From: Campylorhamphus procurvoides
Taxonomy: Eukaryota > Chordata > Aves > Passeriformes > Dendrocolaptidae
Assembly: GCA_013396655.1 (NCBI GenBank)
Contig: WBMV01008225.1
Span: 407,928 to 471,927, forward strand
Direction: 5' to 3'
Length of the DNA: 64,000 bases
The translations under genes were made by a program, and so were the position numbers. This document shows, one piece after another, positions 1-13,700 of the stretch. Each line of letters starts with the position of its first letter. Within the stretch, counting starts at the first letter, position 1. The notes under the pieces are model-generated. The model did not search any database, was not told where the DNA came from, and saw nothing but the letters and a program-made list of their open reading frames with translations.

Positions 1-1069
1 TTTTTAGAGAGCTTCAAAATTTCCCTAAAGTCATGAGATTCCTCATTGGTCTGTATTTGAAACACTTTAATTTGTTTTCTCTGGGTCTTATGAATTAAAT
101 TTGTTTCAGTAGATTCGGCTTATCAAAATAGTTGGTTTTGTGGAAGTCAAACTCTTACTTGAAGGTTTGCTGTCAATGACAGCATCTTCATTTAGAAGGT
201 GACAATATAAGAAAAAATACTAAAAGTTATTGTAATTCCTGTTAAGTTGTTTCATGAGATAATCTAGGCATAAAAGTTTCCCTAAATATTTAAAGCTTTG
301 CATATGTACAGTGCTTAGGATGTGTAGGGTCTCCTGTTCCTGTTGGCTCCTTAGATGCTGAAATAAATTATAAGGAGCAGCTTGATCAACCTGTGGTCTT
401 TCTTCTCTGAGTGTGTTTTGCGAGGTAGTGTAACCAGACCAGTAATACTCTTTAAGTTCATGCTCAGTGAATACAGGGAGTTTAGGGACTGCACACTATT
501 TTTCACTTATTGACAATTGCGTGAAAAATGCAAAAGCAAAAAAAAGTAGTACATTAGGCTGGAATGTTAAATCTTAGACATATTGTTCATTAATTTAATG
601 CAATTTGGATTTGAGCCATGAATTCAAAGGATTCAAACATGGTCTCTTTGATCCAGTTAATCTGGCACCATAGTTAATACTTATATCTTCTAACTGTGTG
701 TAGTCACCTTTAAAAACATATCTGAAATTAAGAGTGGAGTAATCTTTGTTTGCTTTAATAATATGAGATAAATATATTCTCTTACAAAATTGCACTGAAT
801 TGAGATTAGTACGTAGTTTTGGTATCTACTGTGGGGCATTTAAGAGATATTTTTAGATATGTTTTTGAAATCTAGGCACCTGAAGATATTTAAAATCTTT
901 GTGTGGATAAATAGTAGACTATTTCCCTGTTGAAGGCTTTTGATTCACTAAATTTCCCTTCTGGATTAAAAACCTGATAGCTGTTATACCTTAATTTTGG
1001 TGTCTTTTCATTGCAAGGGACAATATCCAGTCTCTCTAATCTGAGTCTCCCTATTGTCCTTTGTTGTAG
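1..1069. other. Probable intron or 5' flank of FHDC1; no gene seen
   Basis: AT-rich sequence with stop codons in all frames. I see no exon, CpG island or recognisable repeat here. It most likely belongs to the intron that separates an upstream non-coding first exon of FHDC1 from the start-codon exon. Confidence 0.4.
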
Positions 1070-1219
1070 GTTGCGAAGATGGTACAGTCCCCTCTTGTGT
1101 TGCTGCTGCTGGCAGACTAGGGTTTGAGAGGGTGTGTTACCAGTGGCTGCTGCACTCACTGCTCAATGTTTCAAACCCATCCAAGGAAGTAACACTCTCC
1201 TCTTTGGGGAGGCCATAAA
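1070..1219 (+). other. FHDC1: Candidate 5' leader part of the FHDC1 start-codon exon
   Basis: A pyrimidine-rich tract followed by TTGTAG ends at 1069 and looks like a good 3' splice site, so the exon holding the FHDC1 start may begin at 1070 and be joined to a non-coding first exon outside the window. This is inference from splice-site appearance only. If right, the leader carries two upstream ORFs (1079-1120 and 1166-1192), both closed before the main ATG at 1220. Confidence 0.4.
1079..1120 (+). promoter_or_regulatory. Upstream ORF in the FHDC1 leader
   Basis: ATG in strong context (A at -3, G at +4) opens a 13-codon frame reading MVQSPLVLLLLAD and closes with TAG 99 bases before the main ATG. 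If transcribed in the leader it would be expected to catch scanning ribosomes and lower FHDC1 translation. Whether these bases are in the mRNA is not known from sequence alone. Confidence 0.35.
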
Positions 1220-1702
1220 ATGCATGTTATGAATTGTCTCTCCTTGGTCAATGATAAAGAAAATGGGGCTATTCCAGTTGCAACGGGATTAATGAACGAG
1301 GATACGACGGCAGCATCTCAACTTTCTCAGCCTGCAGCATCACCGCCCCCTCCACCATGTCCCCTCACAGGGGCTCCCCCAGCCCCTCCACTCCCTCCAG
1401 GGATGCTGCCCCCACCACCACCCCCTCCGCCACTGCCTGGGCCAAACATACCTCTGCCTCCACAGCTGATAAATGGGCATGACAACCATGGCAAAAAAAA
1501 ACGGATGCGGAGCTTTTTCTGGAAAACTATCCCTGAAGATCAAGTCCGTGGTAAAAACAATATCTGGACAATTGCTGCAAGACCACAGTATCAGATTGAT
1601 ACAAAGACAATTGAGGAACTTTTTGGGCAGCAGGAAGAAACCAAGCCCCAGGACTCCCGAAGTCGATCTTCAAAGTCTTCATTTAAGGAGACTAAGGAGG
1701 AG
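1220..1702 (+). CDS. FHDC1: FHDC1 coding exon 1: N-terminus, FH1 and start of FH2
   Basis: Encodes residues 1-161 and ends in phase 0 before GTAAGA. Residues 41-81 are the FH1, with two proline runs (PPPPPCP and eight prolines before LPG) that should bind profilin. Residues 93-109 ([17 protein letters not shown]) are the FH2 lasso entry, with W101 and W116 as candidate lasso tryptophans. [16 protein letters not shown] (125-140) is the typical FH2 segment that follows the lasso. The reading frame runs past the donor to a stop at 1742-1744, which is intron and not coding. Confidence 0.96.
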
Positions 1703-4700
1703 GTAAGAATTGAAGTAAAACCTCTTTTTTACATAATGATGTAGGAGTTACATGAATTCTGCCTCGCCTTTGTCTTTTTTTCTGTCATGTTTCATCCTTA
1801 CGGCAAATTTGTCTTGATTTGAAGGAGAAGGGAACGATGGGAAGGATAAACTCTTTGTTCTTAGTGGCACATATTTGTTTTTCAAAGAGCTAACAGTGTT
1901 TTATTATTTTAACTTGGTAAGTGCTGTGATTTGATCACCTGTTAAAATAAATATGAATAAGTTAAAGGAGCTGAAGGCATCTGTATTTACTCTTGCTGGA
2001 TTGCCCTTGAGTTTCCAGTGTAGAACATAGGTGTATTGTAACCTTTCTCTTCATCTCTTTCACTATGTCTGTGGTGCAAACAAGATGTTGTACATGCAAA
2101 CGTGCACCAGGCAGGAGACAAGAGGATCTTGTTACAAGGCTTAATGCTGTACATCCCTTTGGTGTCCTAGAGACATCAGGAAGGGAGGTGCCAAAATGAC
2201 AGTGAGGATATAAAACACAATATAGTGATTAAGGGTATTCATTATTTAATTGAGATAATTTTAAAGTTTCACCTTTCATAAACATGGCTTTCCTGCTCAT
2301 GAAAACCTTATTTCATCTACCCTGCTTTTTCTGGACATCGAAATAACCTTCTAAGAAGGTTTGAAGATTTTCACTGGTTTCTGTTCTGGTGGCGAGGTGC
2401 TACATACTGAGTACTCTCAGGTTCAGACACTCTCCAGTGAACTGATAAGTAGCTTTTCTAGTTCTTAAATCCTCATTTATAGACAGCCTCTTTGTGAAGC
2501 CTGAATTGAATTGTCTCAAGTGATCTTTCTGTGAAGTAATTGGAGGGCTGAAATGCAGATTTAATCACTGGTGTGTGTCTACGTACATGTTAGCTTGTAA
2601 ACAAAATCCAGACTGCACAGGGTTAAGAGATGTAATAGAGCATCAATTTTTAGCAAGCAAATAGGGGCTTGAAGTTGCTGGTATCTTGCAGGATTCCGGA
2701 GATGTCAAAATAAGATCAGCAGGGACAAGATGAGAAACCAATGTGCTGATAGCGTGCATGTTGTACATAGACTAAAATTAAAGGTATGGAAAGGCATGTG
2801 TATTGCAGGCTCTGAAGCCCTGACATCGGGAAGTAGTAATTGGGGCCATCATCAGAGGTAGTCATTAGCCTCTGTGCTGTTTTCAGGCTATGTTCATCTT
2901 CGAGTCAGGAGTGTAGTGAGTGGACTTCCTGTGCTGTGTACAGAAGCTCCCCCTTTCAGGACTGCTGTGAGTTGAAGATCTAGTTCTAGTAAAAATTACC
3001 ATAAGTTTCATAAATAGAATGTGGCCCACAGTGTGCAGTAGCTGGGGCAGAGGAAAACCCAAGTGTGCTCTAGAACTCCTGCAGTGTTAGAAATTAAAAT
3101 TAGAGGCCTGCAAAACAAGGGATCCTGCAAGATACAGTGCCTTGGAAACAAAAACCTGCCATGCTACAAGTTAATGTTTTTGTGCATGTCTGGAACTGAT
3201 ATGGTGATCCAGTGCATCTGCACTGCTTGGTGCCTGTGCACCCTGGTTCAGGGCTCCCTGCATCACTTTGCATGTGGCAGGTGGTGAGGCAACAGCACTT
3301 GCCTCTGAGTGATGGCACTTAAGTGACAAAATGTTCAGCTCTGTTGCTAAGCTTTGTCAAGCATGCTGCAGCAGTGTGTCAGACAGTGATGAGCAATTTC
3401 TTATGTGTTAATGGACTTTGCAGTCCTATCTGCTTAGCAAGGAGGGAAGGAGATAATCCTGAAGAGCTGTGTGTTAGTGGCAGTGCAGATGCGCAACAGC
3501 TCACCTGCTTAATGTGACCACAGGTGTCATTCAGCAGGGGTCTGGAGATTTCAGGCATGGGCAGTGTTTGTGACTCCCATCCTCAGTGCTGTCAGGTGCT
3601 GCTCACTTACTTCAATGCAGGATGATTATCCTTAGATCACTATAGTAAAAGCTACAGAGGCTGAACGAGTTGAGGGCTGAGGTATGCAGTGTCTGTGTGA
3701 CCTTGTGGACAGTGTGTTAGTGTGGGGCTGAGGGAGCTGTAGGTCTCTTTGTGGCTGTGTCGCTGGCTGGCAGGGGAAGATGGAGAAGACATTTTTTGTT
3801 TCAGTACCTCTGTTCCTTATGTGTAAAACACAGTTGATTTTTTAATTTATTTTTTTTTTAGTGGTCTAGCGGTGAAAAATGTTCTTTGGAGTTTAAATAG
3901 TGGAATTAGCCTTGTCGGTGTAGTATGTCAGCAGGGAATTTTCAGGATGACTTCCAACTACATAAACTGAAATATCACTTCAAATTTGAAAAAAACTGTG
4001 TGTGTCCAAAGTGCTCTACAGTACTCTGTACGTGGCTGCAGAGTGTGCTCTGTTGTCAGTGGGGTTCCCCTCAGTACAGTGGTGTAGCTTCAGTGGAAGT
4101 GGTGAACAGTGACTCTGCAGCCAGTGTTGAGGGCACTGTCCAGAGACTGTGTAGAAGATTGGGGTGTTCATAACTTCTTCAGAGATCGCTGTTGATTATG
4201 AAATCATGAGCAGTTTTGGGAAAAGTTGTACACATGTAGGAGCTTGTCCTTTTAATTCCTCACTTGATGGTGATTTATACAGGGAATTTAGGTGTAGCAT
4301 TGTCATTATAACAGAAGTCCCTTTTGAGGTTTGAGTCAATCTCCTACAGCAAATGCTTTCCTTTTTGTAAACAATCCCTCACCAAACCCTTAGGAGATTA
4401 ATTAACATGTTTCCTTGACTAAAGGCTTAATTTGCCCTATGGTTCCATGTAATTTGAGCCTCTGAAACATAGGGGGTGTAGAGGTAAGTTTACACACCAA
4501 TTTACTTTCCCCATCCTTCAGTGGTGTCACAGTATGGCACAACATACACTCACCCAGGCTATAGCCAGCTTGGCAGCAGAGTGAGCAGAACAGCTTGTCA
4601 GCCAGAGGAGCTGGTCTTGCTTTTTGCCTCAAACTGTCCCTCTGCTCCTGTCACTCACCTCACCCCATCTGTCCTCTGGCTCTGGACAGGTATTGGATGA

Positions 4701-7700
4701 TACAACACAGATACTGGACCCTGTGTAAACATCTTTAAGTAAATACCTCAGCAGAGTGCTTTGAGGTTCTTTGTTTGTTTTCTGCTCTTTTAGTGAGTTT
4801 TGATGACTCATGAAAGGGTGCAGCGAATTCCAGAGTCTGTGCTAGGGGCTAGTGAGAGGAAGGGAGACAAGAAAGATGGAAGGCGTGAACAGGATGTCTC
4901 TTGTCCCGTCTCCCAGACATGCCTTCTATTTTTCCTGTGCTGGCTCTGATGTTCATTCCACCTTCTTGAAAGCTGATTCAACCTGTTAATCCAGCGAAGA
5001 ACTAACAGCAAGAACCAAATGAGATGAATACCAGTGCCTGCCTAAGGGAAAGAGCAGGCAAGGAACGTGACAAGGGAGGATGGCATGGAGTGGGACAGCC
5101 TTTTAGTAAGCTGCTAGGTTCACTCTGCTGCACCATGGAAGTAGACCTTTCCTCAACCACTCCAAGCATATGGCTCCGAGAATAGAGGCCAGAATATTAA
5201 GCTCAAGAGTGATGGTTAGTGTATTGTAAAGTGAAGTGGAAATTGAAACAGGAAGTTGTTTGTATCCTTCCTAACCTCCAGCACCAAGCCTGAGCCACCA
5301 GGATATTCCATGCTTGCTCTCATTTGAAAAGTGTATTCCACCGTCTGAAACCCCATTGTTCTTATGCAAAGAATACATGTAATGTTTGGCTTTCACTAGT
5401 CTGTCATAAATCCACTTTGTCAAGTATCTGTTTCTCATTGATGGTTTCATGGCAAGAAACTTGTGTTGCATTTCTGCAGTCACTGCAAAGTCAGTTTTGA
5501 TGTGGGGCTTTTTGTGTCTCCCAGAAGACTCTTCTGAATGTTCGTGTTGATTGAAAATTTTGTGTGAGCTTCATCATGGTACTCAAGCTAATTTTGCCCT
5601 TCTGTTAATACATCAAAAACGGTGAATATTTCAGCGGTGGATTAACATTTGTCCAACTGAGGCTCTGTGAGCTGTGCCTGCTGCAGATTTTGGAAATGCT
5701 CTGGATTAAATATTATGCTGATGAGAAGCAGATTCATGAGTGAATTGGTGTCCTTGCTTTAGAAATGGCACTGTTTATGAAGCAGAGATGACAAGTGCAT
5801 GAGGCCGTGATGCTTTACATTGAATGGCAAAGTGCAGGTGTTGAGGTGGTGGAAAGTGTCTGAGAGAACGGTGGTATTTCCAGTTTGACAGAGTTGAAGA
5901 AAAGAAGAAAGTTGAAGAAAGCTCTTCTGAATTTGTCTAAGGTAAATCATAAGAAACCATATGAGTGGGGTTTTTTGATATAGAGAATCCTAGTGAGACT
6001 AGGAATATCTGTTCTCAATTCTCAGTTCCAGTGCAGTGTAATTCTGAGTCAAGAAGTCAAAGGGTATTACTGGTGGACAGCACTTTAAAATTGCTTTGGG
6101 TGATGCTAGCTCCAGTGCTGAAGGCTGTATACAAGATAGGAGCAGACTGAGCAGAATTTTTAAAAAGCTGCTGCAATGGTTAAAGGGTGAAAAGCAACAG
6201 CAAACATCTTTCTACAAGGATGAAATTGTATGAAGTCTCGGTGGAGAAGAAGAATAGACATTGCAAACAGATGTTAAGGCTAAGTTTATGAATCTAATAT
6301 GCAACTGAATGTGAGATAGATGATTCTGTATTTGTGTACAAGGAGTAGGAACTTGTATTTATGGATTATCTGCCAGGTTCCCCTCTTATCCTCCTCACAC
6401 TCCCATCTGGAAACTCCTTGAAGGAGTTATGTAATGACAGCTTTTTCAAACACTTTTGATAAGCTCGAAGTAGACACCAAGCAAAGAATGACCAAAAACA
6501 GACGTGCTTTCGTTGTGAACTTAAACAAGAAATCAGGGGGGAAAATAGGGTGTACAGTCATATACAGAGCAAGAAGTGTGAATAAAATCCTGGTACATGA
6601 GAACAGCTATGACATTTTTATGTTGTGCTGATAACACAAATGCAGCTGTATATGTTCCGATCTGTTGTTTTTCTTCAAGGGAAGGTACTAAAAAAATTCT
6701 CTAATTTGTTTGAGGTTGTACTGTAAGTCTGAGTTGTGCCATGGAAACAAAAGGTTTACCTAGCTGATGGTCAGTCATCCTGTTAATAGTTACTGACTGA
6801 CTGAAAATAATATGTGCAGAAGATTAACTGTGAATATGCTTTAAAAAAACCCCAACACACCAAAAGCCAAATCATGATGGCAAAGCTTATAGGCTTAAAA
6901 CTAGTACAGAGAAATCAGAGAAGTAGGAGTGACCAGAGCAATTGGAGAGTGGAGCTGCAGTTTGAGAGGTCAGTGAGAGGTTCCCGCAGTAAAACATTTG
7001 AAAAAGATTAGATACTGCAGGCAGAGAGATAATTGAACCTGTCCTATGTTAAGGGGCTTTTCCTTAATGATCTGTTGGAGGCCTCTCAACTCCTAAGATA
7101 ACGGGAGAATAAACCACAATGTGTCCTCTTATCTTTGCATACACTAAAACTGAAGGGCTAGCAATCTAATTAATATGCTGATATTTCCTGTGTTTTCTGG
7201 TCTTTGCTGTTTTCATAAGAGGAAATTTCAAAATTTTAGAAAACTTTTCAATGTGATTCGTTATTTTCAGAAGATGAGGAGGCTGTCTCCTGGGTGTATG
7301 TTGAGGATAGCCCATTAATCATATCTATGTTTTCGCTGTCACCATCTAACTGCAAGCTGATTCAACTTCACGACAATGCCAATGTTGCATTTATATATGT
7401 ATTTCTAATTTGAGTACTGTCACAGAGGTCAGAATGCCTTTCTGGTTGTCAAAACCTCAAACATTATCGAAGTCCAGCAGTAGTCTTGAACATCTGTTTG
7501 TACTGAGGTGTTTTATGGTAGCACTTGGACGGCACTGTTAATGTGAAACAATTCTCTTGTCCTTGTAAATGTCATGACTTTTGTAGCTGTTATCACCAAA
7601 ATAGCTGTGTTAAATTTTAACCTTAAGGATACAATTTGCTAAAACAGGGCAAACATCTCAGCTTTAAACTTGTATGCTGTTATGGGAAGAAAAAGTAGTA

Positions 7701-10700
7701 TAAAAAGAGATAACTTTTTATTATTATTATTAATTAGTGGAAAATGTGGGATTCTTTGCTCCATCTCCAGTGTTATATGTGTAAGATGATGCAGCAAATC
7801 AACTTTAAAATACAAAGTGGAGGGAGGCTGTTATTTTATTATGGATTTCCTTTTACTTCTAGGTAAAGCAAACAGATTTGAGTATTGTCTGTCTCAGCTT
7901 TTGATTCAAGATCAACTTACTTATCTTTCTGTGAATCAGCATGGCTGTTAGTTTGCATGAATGAAATCAGTAATGAGTACTGACCTCTTCTAAGAAATCC
8001 CATCCTCACATCTTTATGAAACCTCTGAAATAACATGGGTTTTGAAGTGTGATGCTCTCTAATCTGGAGGCCTTCACATGCAATACATTACCTGATAAAC
8101 AACATTTTGCAGATGCAGCATTATGAAATAAGCCAGAAGAACGTTTTTAGTTTGTAATGAAATAGAAATATCAATTCCTTACATACATATTGCTATAGAT
8201 TTCTTTTGCTTTGCTTGGAAAGAAGGGTTGTGAGTGTGCTGTGCATTTCCCTGGTTAAAACTAGTTTTGTAATATATGATCTTTGTTGGTGAGAAGTGAC
8301 TGTATATTCATTTGGCCTGTGATTTGGTGGCAACTGCACACGATTATCTGTAGCAATTTAAGAAATATCTGCATTATATGCTATTTTCTTACGTATTGTG
8401 AGCTTAATCTCTCTTGCTTTCTCTCTCAGGTTTCCATTTTGGATGCAAAAAGAAGTATGAATATTGGGATATTTCTCAAACAATTCAAAAAGTAAGATTT
8501 GATTTTTCTATGCTGCTAGTGCAAGTTACAGATGTGAATTTCTTTGTAGTGCTCATCAAATGTATCTTGTGCTCTGTTCCTTGTGGAGTTCACAGTTTTA
8601 TGCAGGCTTGTCAACTAAGTAATTTGACATAACTTGTTTTCTACTAGGTTTAGCTTTGAGTTCCTTTATGACTTGGCACCAAACATTTAGAGTCTGTTAA
8701 TGTTAACCAGTTGAAGTGACTTTTCAGGGGTAGTTAAGGGAAGCCCTTATATCTTGTGTAATACTGCATGCGAGCTGTCTTTCTCTGGCTTCCTCTCTTT
8801 ATAAACAATTAGTAGAAAGGGGCGATGTGAGGAACTCTGAAGAGCAAGATGTTCCATTGCTATCTGCATTCACTGATAATGTTGCCCTTCAGTAAAGGCA
8901 TCCCTGAAAGTGGTATCAGAACAGGGCACTGATGCATATGTAGCCTCACTATAATTCCATTGAGTAGCCTAGGCATGGTTTTTTCGATCTGTGTAACTAT
9001 TCTCCCTGCAAGTGTTAGAAATATATATGCTCAATTGTTTTTTCAAGGCCTGCTGAATCCATCATTGAAGATATTTATCATGGAAGAAGTCAGCCCTATG
9101 GTTCTGAACTGCTACATGAATTTCTTAAATTATTACCAGAAGCAGAGGAGGTAAATAATGGTTTTACATGGAATTTACTTTTTGTAGAGTTCTATTGCCT
9201 GGAATTCCAATATGAAGGTCTGTAAAAGAGGAATCCCAATACCTTCCTGAAGCCAGGGGATAGGAAACCACCGAGTGCAAATATTTAATACTCATTTGAC
9301 ATGTGGTCTTGAGGTTGCAGTGTAGTCATTCCCTTCACATCAAATAATTTCATCTGTTTTTAAGGAGTTGATAAGATGCTTTTGCTTTTATGATGTCCCT
9401 TTTGTCCCATTGACATCTTAGCAAGACCTGGAACCCTCCTGCATGCAGATAACTCTGCTCTACGGAGGTCAGAAAACTCAGAATCAAAGTACCTCTAATG
9501 CAAACAAATTTCGCTTCATTGGCACCCGCTTCATGCTTTCCCATTACAGTGCCTGTGAGCTGAATATTGGTAAGCTCTGTCCTACTGGCTTTTTGCCTTC
9601 TGGTTCCCTGCCTGCCTGGTGCATCTGGGATCTGCCTGCTCTTTGGCCCAGGTCATGTGGTTTCAACACTGTAGAAAGGCAACTCCACTGTGCTGCACCC
9701 ATTGAATTTGTTAATATAGCTTTGTGCTCAAAGGAGACATGTTAGAAGGCACAGAATTCCCACAGCACCTTCTCAATGTTCTCATGCTCACCATATGACC
9801 AACATGCAAGTGCAGCTTTCTCCCCTCCTAGTCCCAAACTTCAAGTCTGTTCATAGGGTTAAAGAGGTGAAGCTTCTTTGACCGACTTGGAAGCCCTGCT
9901 TAATGATGTACAGTTCCTTGTCTGCTCACATATTTGCAGTGACCCATTTGTATGTACTTGACAGAAATGTAAACCACAAACTCGACAAAATTAGCATTAG
10001 AATTGCTTGAGTGCTTCACATCAAAGTGGCGCTGAAACTCGGGAAATTGCTAAGTTAAGGTCCACATACAGATCAACTTCAACTCACATGCTTTACCGCT
10101 TCAAGGTCATACTGTCAAAGCACTCTGTTTCCTCGGTGTAGCAGCAAATCTCAGACCTAATCAACAGTAGAGTATGTTATACTGTTTTGCTGTCAAATTT
10201 ATAACCCTAAATTGGCTGCCTTTGCAGAGAATCTTGAAAAAATTGTGTTATATTATTATACTTGATTAATATCTCTTTTGGCATTGGGGAGATATCAACA
10301 AGTTGAAATGTAATTAAAAAACTAAACAAAAGAAAGATGATGGTAGTGCTGGGACTTCAAAACTATTCCCCTTTCCCTCTTTGTTTGAATTGTAGTACAT
10401 ATTCCTGTATATAAACAGAATTTATCTCCTTCCTCTGAAGGAGTCAGACAGAGGTGAACAGTGGAGTGCTAACTTAAAAGAAAGTGTCTCCTAGTTAACT
10501 TTGTGTATATTCAGCAAATCAGACTGAAAGAAAAGTACTTTTTCTTCTTTTTCTGGTTTAGATCTTGGTTGTTATTTTATGACAAGTAGAAAATCTTTCA
10601 AATAATGTATTCTATATGATACAAATATTGTTGTTCAGCTAGAATTGTTATGTAAGTTGAATTTTATCCAGTTTGTCTACAATACTCAATTAGATGCTTC

Positions 10701-13700
10701 GGCTATCCAGTAGGTGCTGCTAAGAGTGAAAAGGTGTGTTTATTTTCTAGTAGATGGTTTGACAACAGGCCTGCCCTTCAAGGTAGTGGGGTCAGAGAAC
10801 TTAGAAAGTGCTTTTAAAGAGTCATTTGAGAAATTAATAAAAATACAGTGCAGTAAAGTGTTAGAAATTAAGGGGCATTAGATTTGTTGCTGTTCCCAAG
10901 GGAAGGCTGGAAAGAGGCTAGTTTCCAATGTGCAGGTATTTGTATGTAGTTAATTAATTCCATGCATCAGAAAAAGGAAAGACTCCCTTTCTCTTTGTTA
11001 TTCTCTCCATAATTGTTTAACTTTTGGGGAGTTTTGCCTTGAAAGCTGGATGGGTGGCAGCAGACAAGACAGGGAGAAAATCCTGAATGTAAGAGACTGA
11101 TGCTTCTGCTGCTGTAGAAAAATATTTCCATACCTTCATAACTTCCTGCTTGAAGTGGTCAAAGAATAAGTGGGTCCAATAACTCATTTACTACTGTGGC
11201 TCCTGAAATTTTAGTGTAGAAAGTTAAAAGAATTTGTTCTTTTTAGGAGCCTCAGGGCTTTTGGGTTTAGTGTTTTTCAGCATTTTTTCCCTAAATGTAT
11301 GTCCACTGTCCTCCTTCTACATCTCTCTATTTTTTCTTAGTTTGTTGTCTGAACAGTCTGAATACCTGTCTCCTAGAATAGTGATTCACCATTTGCAAAG
11401 GGAAAGGCTTCAGAAGTACACAGCCCCACATACAAATAATCCAGAATCACTAGAGATACCAGGTGAAGTGGTGTTATTTGTTCTGCTGTTCCCTCTTCTG
11501 TTTAATACTCCCTAATTTCTTTTTGCCATTATCATGAGACAGTTTTGGTGAGTTGTCATCTTACTGGCCTGTCCTTGTACGATGTTGCACCCATCCTGAG
11601 CAAGGATTCCCTGGGATTGCCCTTTATATACTTCCCCTTCTCCTGAAGTCCTGCTTTGTTGTTGTAAGGTTGAGAATTACTCTGAGCAGAGACTTAAGCA
11701 GTCAGATCCTAAAAGGTTAATTGCTATTCAGTTACCAGTGCAGACTCTATGGGTGTAACCATGAGTGGGCTTCTGCAATTCCCCTTCGTATGCTGTTTTC
11801 AGCAGCTCAGGTATCTACAGTCACATTTCCCAGTAGCACAGGTTTCTTGCAGGTTGGAATGAGAGCCAACTATCTTCTGCTATGCTTGTGCTCCACACCA
11901 ATAGCTGTGTTTGGAGATACCTTCTACTTTTTCTTTTATATGGTACCATAAATCCCTAGTCTGTAAAAGTGAAAGAAGGGAGAGGAATACCATTTCTGGT
12001 CGTAGCTGTAGAAAGAGCAACTCTGGACCATTTAGTTTCTTCTTTTTCACCAAGACCTTTGCAGTTTGTCTAGTGACAATAAACACCATCTTTGTACTCT
12101 AATTTTATCTTATCTAGAAGTATTGTGATACAGTCACATTACCTGAATGTGCCCTTGGTCACCAGTTTGACCTTTGTGGCACATTTTACATCATCTCAGT
12201 TCATAGTATCTCAGGCACCTGATGGATATTCCAGCTTTTTGACAATGGAGGCTAAGTACTTGGGTTAACAAATACATTTAACATCTATTGTCTTTTAGAT
12301 TATTCTTCCTATTTGAAGTATTGTAATGTGGCAACTCTTGTTTGCATGCAGAAACAGGTGTCAGTAATTTTCTAGCTGTTTTCTATGAAAAATCCCAACA
12401 GCTATCAAATCTGTTGAGATTTTTGCCTATAAATGGCAAATACTGGCTTTTCGCTGAATGTTTGTTAAACTGAATGAGATTATTGTTGAAATATTTGCAC
12501 TGCTGTGAAGTCTTTCATAAAAATGAAAACACTGGGGTATTTTCAAATGTTTAGTTTGAAAAAGTTGACAAATACTTGAAGCCGGCAAACCTGGAGCTTG
12601 CTGCAAGGTTCCATTCAGTGTTTTTTTCAGGTCTGTGGGTATGGCACCATACAGTGGTTTAAAAAAAAAGCCCAAGCAAATGTATAAAAATTCTCAATAC
12701 ATTAGCAAGTAAGATAAGGTCACTGATTTTGTGTAAGCCTTCTAAGAAATCCTGCTGTTTGTACTGTACTGTGCTAAGCAGTTTTGTCAGAGAGTGAAAT
12801 ACCTGTTTGGAATTTCCTCTGCTTCATCCTTTTTTGCAGGTTTTTTTTCCAGGGACCCTTGACTGAAGCAATGGCCTTCTCTGCTGTATCACTTCTTAAA
12901 AGACTCCTAACTGTTTCCTAACACTATCCTATTGAAATGGCTGACAGCTTTCATTTACTGGCATCCTGACCAAAGCAGAGAAGAAGCTTTTAGCTGCTTT
13001 TATGTGCATATCATTGCACTCCTCAGCAGGCCCAGACTGGTAAAAGTTGAGAGTCCAGTGTTTAATGAGCTAGAATAGCCAGATTTTGTACTTTAAATAC
13101 ATACAGAAGAGAGCATATCATACTAGTAATCAGCTCACCCACATACATGCACTGCCCAGGTTATCAACACAATGTCTTAACTTCCTTTAGAATGTCTCAA
13201 GCCTGTCCTTTGCTCATATACTCTCTTTTCAAACCCTAGTCGTCTGTCACCTGCTTTACTGGAACTGTTTCTGTCACTGTCAGTCAGATCTACCCTTTTC
13301 AAACCATGTCTGTGTAGTTAACTGCCCCCTCTTTTCCTCAGCCACTGCTTTATTGGGCTGACCATCCTTCAGAGCTTTCATCTCCTGCTTCCTCTTTTGC
13401 CCTTTATGATAACCTGCAGGCTTTTCTCCATTTCTTATTATCATTTGTTCACAGTGGTTTGCCACTGCTCAGGCTTGTGCTCCATGGTGCCTCCCTGCCT
13501 AATACATTAGCTGCTTTCCCACAAGCCCTTGTAGTTGGATTGCATTGTGGTGCCTTCTAGGGTTTTGGTATTTTTAACTCTTTTTCGTTAGTGCCCTGAA
13601 TATTTGCAGTAATATGGAAATAGTAAATAAAAAAACCCAGAGAAAACATTTATTCCTCTTCTTCAAAGATCTTGCATATGAGTACAACATACCTATTTTA

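Noticed and set aside
1703..1744. Continuation of the FHDC1 first-exon frame past the donor to a stop at 1742
   Set aside because: The GTAAGA donor at 1703 is strong and joins in frame to the conserved exon 2, so the extra 13 codons are intronic.
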